Shown here piece by piece: positions 38,343 to 45,838 of a DNA stretch of 64,000 nt. The notes beneath the pieces are model-generated. The model was not told where the DNA came from. It searched no databases and saw nothing but the letters and a program-made list of their open reading frames with translations. A program made the position numbers and the translations under genes. Where the stretch lies: NCBI GenBank assembly GCA_963712995.1, contig CAVQKH010000025.1, positions 293,996 to 357,995 on the forward strand, given 5' to 3'. Source of the stretch: GCA-003244245 sp963712995 (lineage in GTDB: Bacteria > Actinomycetota > Actinomycetes > Mycobacteriales > Pseudonocardiaceae). Every line of letters begins with the position of its first letter. The first letter of the stretch is position 1.

Positions 38343-39032
38343 ATGAGGCTTGAGCACCACTTCACCGTTCCGGCGCCTATCGACACCGTCTGGCAGGCTC
38401 TGCTGGATCCGCAGCGGGTCGCCCCGTGTTTTCCGGGAGCCACTATCACTTCGGCCAGCGGCGACGAGTTCGCGGGAATCGTGAAGGTCCGGCTCGGCCC
38501 GATCTCATTACAGTACCGGGGGTCCGGCCGCTTCACCGGGACCGATGAGACTGCGCACCGAACCGTTATCGAGGCCTCGGGCACGGCATCCGGCGGCCAG
38601 GGCACAGCAGCTGCCCGGGTGCAGGCCGCTCTCGCGGAGAATGGGGATGGCACTACGGTCACTGTGACCACGGACCTGACCGTGACGGGCCGGCCCGCTC
38701 AGTTCGGCCGAGGCCTGATCGAGGATGTCAGCAAGAAGATTCTCGGTCAGTTCGCGGACTGTCTGAGCAGCAGCCTGGCACCCCAGCAGGCACCCCAGCC
38801 TGCCCCACTACCGGAGCCCGCCCCACTACCGGAGCCGGTCCGGGTACAGCCAACACGGCCGCGGCCGGTGCCACCGCCGGTGTCCGACGAGATCGACCTA
38901 CTCGACGCGGCTGGGGGAGCAGTCGCCAAACGCGCCATCCCAGCAATCGCTGCATTAGTCCTGCTCGCCCTAGTCATCCGCTGGCTGCGTTCCGGACACA
39001 AGCGAGCGCATTCTGGGGACAGAACGCAGTAA
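38343..39032 (+). CDS. coxG: CoxG-like SRPBCC protein with membrane anchor
   Basis: The 229-aa product starts with the CoxG/SRPBCC pattern (MRLEHHFTVPAPIDTVWQALLDPQRVAPCFPGA, key VWQALLDP and CFPGA) and GTASGGQGTA. A Pro-rich linker with the repeated PAPLPEP leads to one C-terminal membrane helix (AIPAIAALVLLALVIRWL). CoxG recruits CO dehydrogenase to the membrane in Oligotropha. It normally sits with coxSLM; here it is about 10.4 kb from coxM. Confidence 0.88.
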   Translation: MRLEHHFTVPAPIDTVWQALLDPQRVAPCFPGATITSASGDEFAGIVKVRLGPISLQYRGSGRFTGTDETAHRTVIEASGTASGGQGTAAARVQAALAENGDGTTVTVTTDLTVTGRPAQFGRGLIEDVSKKILGQFADCLSSSLAPQQAPQPAPLPEPAPLPEPVRVQPTRPRPVPPPVSDEIDLLDAAGGAVAKRAIPAIAALVLLALVIRWLRSGHKRAHSGDRTQ

Positions 39033-39102
39033 TTCAGGCGTTGTGAGTGCGTTCTGGGGACAGAACGCACTAATCCGGGGAAGAGCACTAATCCGGGAAG
39101 AG
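39006..39102. terminator. Hairpins and short repeats between convergent coxG and XPB genes
   Basis: GTGCGTTCT and AGAACGCAC form a perfect 9-bp stem with loop GGGGAC at 39047-39070. A near copy lies at 39006-39027 within the last codons of coxG. An 18-bp unit beginning CACTAATCCGGGG (39068) then repeats once with a base missing (39086-39102). The position between convergent genes fits a bidirectional terminator. Confidence 0.6.
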
Positions 39103-39103
39103 C

Positions 39104-40753
39104 TCAGTGCAGGTCGTCGGCGTCGATGATCTGGTAGGCATAGCCCTGCTCGGCGAGGAAGCGCTGGCGGTGGGCGGCGTAGTCGGTGTCGAGGGTGTCC
39201 CGGGAGACCACCGAGTAGAAGTGCGCCTGGCGGCCGTTGCTCTTGGGACGCAGCAGCCGGCCCAGCCGCTGGGCCTCCTCCTGCCGGGAGCCGAACGTGC
39301 CGGAGACCTGCACGGCCAGCGAGGCCTCCGGCAGGTCGATGGAGAAGTTGGCCACCTTGGACACCACCAGCCTGCGCACCGCGCCGCTGCGGAAGGCGTC
39401 GTAGAGTTCCTCGCGCTGCCTGTTGCTGGTCGAGCCCTGCACCACCGGCGCGTCCAGCGCCTCGCCGAGCTCCTCCAGCTGGTCCAGGTAGGCCCCGATC
39501 ACCAGGGTCGGCTCATCGGGGTGGCGGTCCAGGATGGCGGCGACGACGGAGAGCTTGCTGCGGGCGGTGGAGCACACCCGGTAGCGCTCGTCGGGCTCCG
39601 CGGTGGCGTAGCGCAGCCGCTCGCCCTCGGTCAGGGTGACCCGGACCTCGACGCAGTCCGCCGGCGCGATCCAGCCCTGCGCCTCGATGTCGCGCCACGG
39701 CGCGTCGTAGCGCTTGGGTCCGATCAGGGAGAACACGTCGCCCTCCCGGCCGTCCTCCCGCACCAGGGTCGCGGTCAGCCCGAGCCGCCGGCGGGACTGC
39801 AGATCCGCGGTCATCCGGAACACCGGTGCCGGCAGCAGGTGCACCTCGTCGTAGATGATCAGTCCCCAGTCCCGGGTGTCGAACAGATCCAGGTGCCGGT
39901 ATTCGCCCTTCGATTTCCGGGTCATGATCTGGTAAGTCGCGATCGTCACCGGGCGGATCTCTTTGCGCTCACCGGAGTACTCGCCGACCTCATCCTCGGA
40001 CAGCGAGGTGCGCGCGGTGATCTCCCGTTTCCACTGCCGGCCTGCGACGGTATTGGTGACCATGATCAGTGTGGTTGCTTGCGCGTGGGCCATCGCGGCG
40101 ATCCCGACCAGGGTCTTGCCCGCCCCGCAGGGCAGCACCACGACTCCCGAGCCCCCGGCCCAGAACCCGGTCACCGCGTGGCGCTGGTAGTCCCGCAGTG
40201 ACCAGCCGTCCTCGGCCAGCTCGATCGGGTGGGCCTCCCCGTCGACATAACCGGCCAGGTCATCAGCCGGCCAACCGATCTTGAGCAGTCCCTGTTTGAG
40301 CCTGCCACGCTCCGAGGGGTGCACCAGCACGGTGTCGTGATCGACCCGTGCGCCCAGCATCGGGGTGATCTTGCGGTTGCGCAGCACCTCCTCGAGCACG
40401 GCGTGATCCAGGGATACCAGCACCAGCCCATGTACGGGGTGCTGGGCCAGCTGCAGCCGCCCGTAGCGGCCCATGGTGTCCACCACGTCGACCAGCAGCG
40501 GCTGCGGCACGGCGTACCGGGAGAAGCGCACCAGCGCGTCGACGACCTGCTCGGCGTCGTGTCCCGCGGCTCGGGCGTTCCACAGCGCCAGCGGGGTGAC
40601 CCGGTAGGTGTGCATGTGTTCGGGCGCGCGCTCGAGCTCGGCGAAAGGCGCGATCGCGGCGCGGGCCGCACCTGCCGCCGGATGGTCGATCTCCAGTAGC
40701 AGCGTCTTGTCGGACTGGACGATGAGTGGTCCGGCCTCAGGCGTTGAGCTCAA
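39104..40753 (-). CDS. XPB/ERCC3-type DNA helicase
   Basis: The 549-aa protein is a superfamily-2 3'-5' helicase: an N-terminal XPB domain, Walker A LPCGAGKTLVG, the DEVH box YDEVHLLP, GLTATLVREDG, and motif VI QRLGRLLRPK. The C-terminal HFYSVVSRDT...HRQRFLAEQGY segment is typical of bacterial XPB. The start is a TTG at 40753, supported by GGAGG 7 nt upstream. It matches M. tuberculosis Rv0861c in both sequence type and context. The role is probably DNA repair. Confidence 0.95.
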   Translation of the reverse strand: MSSTPEAGPLIVQSDKTLLLEIDHPAAGAARAAIAPFAELERAPEHMHTYRVTPLALWNARAAGHDAEQVVDALVRFSRYAVPQPLLVDVVDTMGRYGRLQLAQHPVHGLVLVSLDHAVLEEVLRNRKITPMLGARVDHDTVLVHPSERGRLKQGLLKIGWPADDLAGYVDGEAHPIELAEDGWSLRDYQRHAVTGFWAGGSGVVVLPCGAGKTLVGIAAMAHAQATTLIMVTNTVAGRQWKREITARTSLSEDEVGEYSGERKEIRPVTIATYQIMTRKSKGEYRHLDLFDTRDWGLIIYDEVHLLPAPVFRMTADLQSRRRLGLTATLVREDGREGDVFSLIGPKRYDAPWRDIEAQGWIAPADCVEVRVTLTEGERLRYATAEPDERYRVCSTARSKLSVVAAILDRHPDEPTLVIGAYLDQLEELGEALDAPVVQGSTSNRQREELYDAFRSGAVRRLVVSKVANFSIDLPEASLAVQVSGTFGSRQEEAQRLGRLLRPKSNGRQAHFYSVVSRDTLDTDYAAHRQRFLAEQGYAYQIIDADDLH

Positions 40754-40794
40754 CTCACTTCCTCCGAACTTGGCGAGTACCGCCTCAGCGCCGA

Positions 40795-40868
40795 CACAGT
40801 GTCCTCGGTGCGCACAGTGTTCTCGGTGCGCACAGTGTCCCAGGTACGTGTGCGCAGGTACGTGTGCG
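40795..40868. repeat. Tandem repeat array upstream of the XPB gene
   Basis: Three 18-bp units (40795-40812, 40813-40830, 40831-40848) share CACAGTGTNCTCGGTGCG with the third more diverged. It merges into two identical 14-bp units CAGGTACGTGTGCG (40841-40854, 40855-40868). The array lies 42-115 bp upstream of the TTG start, where the promoter should be. Confidence 0.9.
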
Positions 40869-40966
40869 CACCGGCTGCAGGTCCGTCCATCCTCGCCCGA
40901 CGCTCGAACCGGGATGGGCTCTACCCGCTTCCGTGATGCGACTCAACCCTACTTCTCGGTGGAAAA

Positions 40967-40985
40967 TAACTACTTGCAGTAGTTA
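40967..40985. promoter_or_regulatory. A/T-rich palindrome, operator-like
   Basis: TAACTAC (40967-40973) and GTAGTTA (40979-40985) are perfect inverted arms around TTGCA. The surrounding 30 bp are far more A/T-rich than the flanks. It looks like a dimeric repressor site; the regulated gene could be on either side. Confidence 0.4.
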
Positions 40986-41298
40986 ATTGGACGCCTGAGG
41001 GGTAACGAGGTCTGCGCCGGGCGGGGTGCTGCCGGTCGACGAGCCTGGCGCCGCCGGCGGCCAGGGAGCACGGTAACCAGGCCCGCGGGAAGTCCCGGTC
41101 CGGGCCGTCGTATCGTCCGTGCCCTACATCGGGCGCGTCCGGCTCGGCGCCAGAGGTTTCTCCGTCGGTGCGGTGCGGATCTCGCCCACGACTGCGGTGA
41201 CCTGTGGCGAGGCGGATGCCCGGCCACTGTCGAGTCTTGGGGAGGGACCTCAACGTGCCAGCGCGTAGCTCGCCACACCCGGCAGCGGGAGGCTGGTC

Positions 41299-44200
41299 AT
41301 GACCGCTGTACTCAATCGATCTCCGGAGGGTCGGGTCCCCGAGGCCGGGGCGGGAAGCGTCCCGCAGACCGTCCGGTCCCGGTGGTACTGGCGCAACTGG
41401 CCAGTGGTGGTCAAGCTGACCGCGGTCCTGCTGGTGCCGACCATTGTGGCCCTGGTGGCGGGCATCCTGCGGATTGTGGATCAAGCCGGTGCCGCGCCCG
41501 GCTACGCCCGTATCACCCAGATTGTGCGCGTGCAGCAACAGCTTTCCGATCTGATCGGTTCCGTGGAGCGGGAACGGGGCATCGCGACGGCGTTCGTGGC
41601 CACCGGCCGGGTGGGGGGCAGGCAAGTCCTCGACGCCCAGTTCCGCACCGTCGATGGCGATGTGCGGGTAGTCACCGACGCCGTCGGCCAGGTGCAGGGC
41701 CTGGACTTCGCCCGCACTGCGCTCGCCGAGCTCGGTGGGCTGGCTCCGCTGCGGGCGAGCGTGACCACGGGCTTCGGTCCCGTCGAGGTCGTGGTCAGCG
41801 AGTACAGCGACGCGATCGATCCACTGATCCAGCTCGATGCCGCGCTGACCCGCCAGCTCGATGACGTCGCCGTCACCGACAACGCCGCCGCGGCGCATGA
41901 CCTGCTTGTCGGTCGCGAGCAGGTCAGCCGCCAGCACGTGATCGTGTCGGCGGGGTTGTATCTCAATCGCCTCAGTCCCGACCAGATCGAGGACCTGCGC
42001 ACGGCTACCGTCCGGCTGGCCACCCAGCAGGACGCCGTCCGCTCGACCCTGGCGCCCGCCGATCGGGCCGCTGCCACCGCCGGGATCGGTCCGGATGCCG
42101 AGCTGTCCCGCCAGCGGGTGTTGCAGCTGGTTCTCAACCGCGCCCTCGCGGGGCAGCCGCTGAACACCTCACCGCAGGACTGGGATCAGCGAAACGCGGT
42201 GGTTGTCGACAACATCGTCAACGTCGAGACGGGGCTGCGGCAGCGGGTGGAGCAGACCGCCCAGGGACTGCTCGACCGCGTGCGCACCACGGCCGGGCTC
42301 AACGCGGTCATCCTGTTCTTCGCTCTGGCGCTGGGTGTGCTGCTCGGCATCCTGGTGACTCGGGCGCTGCTGCGGCCGCTCGGTATCCTCAAGCGCACCG
42401 CGCTGGACGTCGCTGATCGGCGGTTGCCCGAGGCGATGGCCCGCATCCGCGACGGTGAGGCTCCCGCGATGGCGATTGAGCCGGTGCCGGTGGGTACCCG
42501 CGAGGAGATCGGCCAGGTGGCCAGGGCGTTCGACGAGGTGCACAGTCAAGCGGTCCGGTTGGCCACCGAGCAGGCCCAGCTAAGGGCAGGCGTCAACGAC
42601 ATCTTCGTCAACCTCTCGCGCCGTACCCAGGGGCTGGTCGAGCGCCAACTCAAGCTGATCGACCGGTTGGAGAGCGGCGAGCAGGACCCCAAACAGCTGG
42701 ACAACCTCTTCCAGCTTGATCACCTCGCCACCCGGATGCGGCGAAACAGTGAGAACCTGCTTGTTCTCGCGGGCACCGACGCCACCAACCGCTCCGGCCG
42801 CCCGGTCCGGTTGGTCGATGTGCTCCGTGCCGCGGTGTCCGAGGTGGAGCAGTATCAGCGGCTGGTGCTCCAGCAGCCGCCTGCGGTCCTGGTGCTCGGC
42901 CGCTCGGCCAGCGACCTGGTGCATCTGCTGGCCGAGCTGCTGGATAACGCGACCCAGTTCTCGCCCCCGGACAGCCACGTCATGGTCTCCAGCGAACTCG
43001 CCGCGGACGGCGGGGTCGTGATCGAGGTCGCCGACCGCGGTGTCGGGATGACCGAGGAGGAACTCGCCGAGGCCAACCAGCGGTTGGCCAGCCCGGCGGC
43101 CGTGGACGCGTCGGTGTCCCGCCGGATGGGTCTGTTCGTGGTCGGCCGGCTGGCCGGCAGGCACGGCATCGAGGTGCTGCTGCGGCGGGGGGAGGCCGGG
43201 GTGGGTATCGGGGCGTCCGTGCTGATGCCCTCGCGGCTGGTGCGAGTGGTGGTGGAGCCCATCGAGTCATTGGGTGCCGTGGTTGGCCAGACCGAAACCC
43301 CGGACCCGGAAACCTCTGATCCGGAAACCTCGGACGCGGAAACCCCGGACCCGGACGCCCCAGACCCGGACGCCGCTGCAACCACCTCGCCCGCGACCAA
43401 CGGATCCCTCCCGGGGCCGCTCGTCGCGGCTCTGGTGGCCGGCCGCACCGTCGTACCGGTTCCCCGGTCTCACACCGAACCGGACGCCGACGCTGCTGCT
43501 ACGGAACTCGCCGCTGCCGATGGGCAGGGCAGCGGCGACGACGAGCCCACCGGCCACCCGGCCGATGTCGATGTCGATACGGCCGTCGACGCAGTCGCCG
43601 ACGAGACCGGTGGTGAGCCCAGCGGCAGCGCTGAGACTGACACCGAGCAGGGCGGTGACGACGGTGCCGAGTCGCCGGCCTGCCCGCCGGCCGCGTCCGG
43701 CCCGTCGCTGGATCCCGGTCCGCCGACGGATTCCGGACTACCGCTGAATTCCGGACTACCGCGGCGCAAGGGCAACCGGCCGACTCCGGCGGTGCCGCCG
43801 GCTCCACCCGGTCCGCCCGCCAGCCCAACAGTGGCGGCTCCGGTACCGGTTCCTGACGCAGAATCGGGGACTGATCTGTTCCGTCCGGCACGGACGAGTG
43901 TGGCCGGGCCAGTGGGACCAGGGCACCGGGTGACGCTGCAGCACTCCACGCCGATCTTCGACGATGTGGCCTCCGCGTGGTTCAAGGAACACGAGGCCGT
44001 TCCAGTGCGGTGGACCGCGCCGTCGGTACGCGGGACGGCGGGGGTGACCCGGGAGGTGCCCACCCGGCAGTCCCCCTCACCGGATGCGCCTTTGCCGGAC
44101 GCCCCCGCGGCGGATGTCGCGCCGGCGGATGCGCCACCGGCTGGTGGGGCGCCGGCGCCGGTGGTCGCGCCCACCACGGTGGGCTCACTGCCGCTGACCC

Positions 44201-44613
44201 GGCGCCAGCCGGGTAAGACGTTGGCCGGGACCCAACCCGGCGCGGCTGGCAAGACCCGGCCTTCCGGTCAACCGGTTCCGGCGCCGGAGGCCGGCCGTCC
44301 GGCCGGTTCCGCCGACTGGGGTGCCGGTGACGAGGGCTGGCGCGCCGCGCAGGCGCTGGCGCAGCCGGTGAAGGCGGAGGTCACCGCGATGGGCCTGCCC
44401 CGGCGGCAGCCTCGGGCGCTGCTGGTCCCCGGTACCGCGGGTGCAGAGCAGGCCGCGAGTGCACCGCCGGTGCGCAGTGCTGAGTCGGTTCGAGGCCGGC
44501 TCGCCAGCTACCAGCAAGGAATCCGGGAAGGGCGCGAGGCTCGCGCGAGCCTCGCGCAGGATGCCGGTGAGTCAGCGCCGGCGCAGCCCGGCGGTGAGGA
44601 GGAGACGACGTGA
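41299..44613 (+). CDS. cvnA: Conservon sensor kinase (NIT-HAMP-ATPase), first copy
   Basis: The 1104-aa protein has a membrane helix at about residues 36-60, an extracytoplasmic nitrate/nitrite-sensing-like (NIT) domain, a second helix at about 334-354, HAMP, a helical region DHLATRMRRNSENLLVL, and a GHKL ATPase with N-box LLDNATQFSPP and VADRGVGM. A long disordered C-terminus rich in Pro, Asp and Thr follows, including the repeated ETPDPETSDPET-type units near 43300-43380. It heads a conservon, the actinobacterial GPCR-like module of kinase, roadblock, DUF742 and GTPase. GGGAGG precedes the ATG. Confidence 0.94.
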   Translation: MTAVLNRSPEGRVPEAGAGSVPQTVRSRWYWRNWPVVVKLTAVLLVPTIVALVAGILRIVDQAGAAPGYARITQIVRVQQQLSDLIGSVERERGIATAFVATGRVGGRQVLDAQFRTVDGDVRVVTDAVGQVQGLDFARTALAELGGLAPLRASVTTGFGPVEVVVSEYSDAIDPLIQLDAALTRQLDDVAVTDNAAAAHDLLVGREQVSRQHVIVSAGLYLNRLSPDQIEDLRTATVRLATQQDAVRSTLAPADRAAATAGIGPDAELSRQRVLQLVLNRALAGQPLNTSPQDWDQRNAVVVDNIVNVETGLRQRVEQTAQGLLDRVRTTAGLNAVILFFALALGVLLGILVTRALLRPLGILKRTALDVADRRLPEAMARIRDGEAPAMAIEPVPVGTREEIGQVARAFDEVHSQAVRLATEQAQLRAGVNDIFVNLSRRTQGLVERQLKLIDRLESGEQDPKQLDNLFQLDHLATRMRRNSENLLVLAGTDATNRSGRPVRLVDVLRAAVSEVEQYQRLVLQQPPAVLVLGRSASDLVHLLAELLDNATQFSPPDSHVMVSSELAADGGVVIEVADRGVGMTEEELAEANQRLASPAAVDASVSRRMGLFVVGRLAGRHGIEVLLRRGEAGVGIGASVLMPSRLVRVVVEPIESLGAVVGQTETPDPETSDPETSDAETPDPDAPDPDAAATTSPATNGSLPGPLVAALVAGRTVVPVPRSHTEPDADAAATELAAADGQGSGDDEPTGHPADVDVDTAVDAVADETGGEPSGSAETDTEQGGDDGAESPACPPAASGPSLDPGPPTDSGLPLNSGLPRRKGNRPTPAVPPAPPGPPASPTVAAPVPVPDAESGTDLFRPARTSVAGPVGPGHRVTLQHSTPIFDDVASAWFKEHEAVPVRWTAPSVRGTAGVTREVPTRQSPSPDAPLPDAPAADVAPADAPPAGGAPAPVVAPTTVGSLPLTRRQPGKTLAGTQPGAAGKTRPSGQPVPAPEAGRPAGSADWGAGDEGWRAAQALAQPVKAEVTAMGLPRRQPRALLVPGTAGAEQAASAPPVRSAESVRGRLASYQQGIREGREARASLAQDAGESAPAQPGGEEETT

Positions 44614-45032
44614 CTGTGGCGCAACCGCGGTCGGAACGCTTCGGGTGGCTGGTCGACGACTTCGTCAACAGGGTGCCTGGGGTGGCGCACGCACTGGTGG
44701 TCTCCGCCGAGGGCATGCCCTTGGCGGCGTCGGCGCACCTACCCAGGGACCGCGCCGACCAGCTCGCCGCGGTGGCCTCCGGGCTGGTCAGCCTGGCCCA
44801 GGGGGCGGCCCGTTGCTTCGACGCTGGTCAGGTCGTGCAGACGGTGGTGGAGTTGGAACGCGGGATCATGCTGCTGATGTCGATCAGCGATGGCTCCAGT
44901 CTCGCGGTCCTGGCGGCCCCGAACTGCGACATCGGCCTGGTGGGGTACGAGATGACGTTGCTGGTCGATCGGGTGGGTCAGCAGCTCACCCCGCAGACGC
45001 GGGCCGGGTTGTACGGCGGGATGGGTCGTTGA
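44610..45032 (+). CDS. cvnB: Roadblock/LC7 domain protein, first copy
   Basis: The 140-aa product is a roadblock/LC7 protein of the conservon type: FGWLVDDFVNRVPGVAHALVVSAEG at the N-terminus (key FVNRVPGVAHALVVS) and CDIGLVGYEMTLLVD near the end. CvnB modulates the GTPase CvnD. Its GTG overlaps the kinase stop and its TGA overlaps the ATG of the cvnC relic. Confidence 0.95.
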   Translation: MTVAQPRSERFGWLVDDFVNRVPGVAHALVVSAEGMPLAASAHLPRDRADQLAAVASGLVSLAQGAARCFDAGQVVQTVVELERGIMLLMSISDGSSLAVLAAPNCDIGLVGYEMTLLVDRVGQQLTPQTRAGLYGGMGR

Positions 45033-45156
45033 TGTCGCCCCCCGATCGGTGGCTGCGGTGGCCGCTCTACTATCCCTGCCGCTGGGCATGGTCCGGGTTG
45101 TGCCGGCGGAGGAGGCATTGATGGAAAGGGTGTTGAGTGGACTTCGTCGACTCTGA
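45032..45156 (+). pseudogene. cvnC: Relic of a DUF742 gene (cvnC) with large internal deletions
   Basis: The ATG at 45032 overlaps the cvnB stop as TGATG, as for an intact cvnC, but the frame closes after 29 codons. In another frame the DNA reads RSVAAVAALLSLPLGMVRVV and then LMERVLSGLRRL to a stop at 45154-45156, which matches the helix-turn-helix part and the very C-terminus of DUF742 proteins. The middle and most of the N-terminal part (roughly 80 codons) are missing. The end overlaps the cvnD start as in complete conservons. A GTG at 45049 could still give a 35-residue fragment. Confidence 0.75.
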
Positions 45157-45808
45157 ACGGGCTCGGTTCCAAGCGGCCCCGGTGGCGGCAGCGGTTCAAC
45201 CCGTCCCCGTTCGATCCGGCCCGCCCGCCGAGCGCGAGGCCGCAGGTGGTCTCAATGTGATGTCCGCGAAGATCGTGGTGGGCGGTGGTTTCGGCGTCGG
45301 CAAGACGACTTTCGTCGGCTCGGTGTCCGAGATCGCGCCGCTGACCACCGAGGCCGTGCTCACCGATGCCAGCACCAGCGTGGACGACCTCGCCGCCACC
45401 CCGGACAAGTCGACCACCACGGTGGCGATGGACTTCGGCCGGCTCTCGCTGGACGCGGGGTTGATCCTCTATCTTTTCGGTACTCCGGGTCAGCACCGCT
45501 TCTGGTTCATGTGGGATGACCTCGTGCGCGGCGCGATCGGCGCGGTGGTGCTGGTGGACACCCGCCGGTTGGCCGACTGCTTCGCGGCGGTGGACTTCTT
45601 CGAAGACCGCGGCCTGCCTTACGTCGTTGGCGTGAACTGCTTCGAGGGCGTGCTGAGCCACAGCATCGAGGACGTCCGGGAAGCGCTGGCCATCGATGCC
45701 GCGGTACCGATCATTCCCTGTGACGCTCGGGAACGGGTATCGACGAAGAACGCTCTGATCGCGTTGGTCGAGCACGCTATGCGGAGGTCGGTGGCGGCTC
45801 GCGGGTAA
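45137..45808 (+). CDS. cvnD: Conservon small GTPase
   Basis: The 223-aa product has the P-loop GGFGVGKTT (about residue 50), the variant G3 FGTPGQHRFWF and NCFEG in the G4 position, as in CvnD proteins. The GTG at 45137 gives the N-terminus VDFVDSERARF, and overlaps the cvnC relic; an internal ATG at 45261 would delete the first 41 residues. The family relays signals from the sensor-kinase-like CvnA at the membrane. Confidence 0.92.
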   Translation: MDFVDSERARFQAAPVAAAVQPVPVRSGPPAEREAAGGLNVMSAKIVVGGGFGVGKTTFVGSVSEIAPLTTEAVLTDASTSVDDLAATPDKSTTTVAMDFGRLSLDAGLILYLFGTPGQHRFWFMWDDLVRGAIGAVVLVDTRRLADCFAAVDFFEDRGLPYVVGVNCFEGVLSHSIEDVREALAIDAAVPIIPCDARERVSTKNALIALVEHAMRRSVAARG

Positions 45809-45838
45809 TCGCTCGCGGGTAATCGTGGAGTGGGAAGA

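Larger units (their letters stand above)
40754..41298. other. 545-bp divergent intergenic region
   Basis: No gene is supported. The XPB-proximal third holds an array of short repeats (40795-40868). The centre has an A/T-rich palindrome (40967-40985). The last 300 bp are ordinary GC-rich DNA ending in a GGGAGG site at 41285-41290 for the next gene. Confidence 0.6.
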
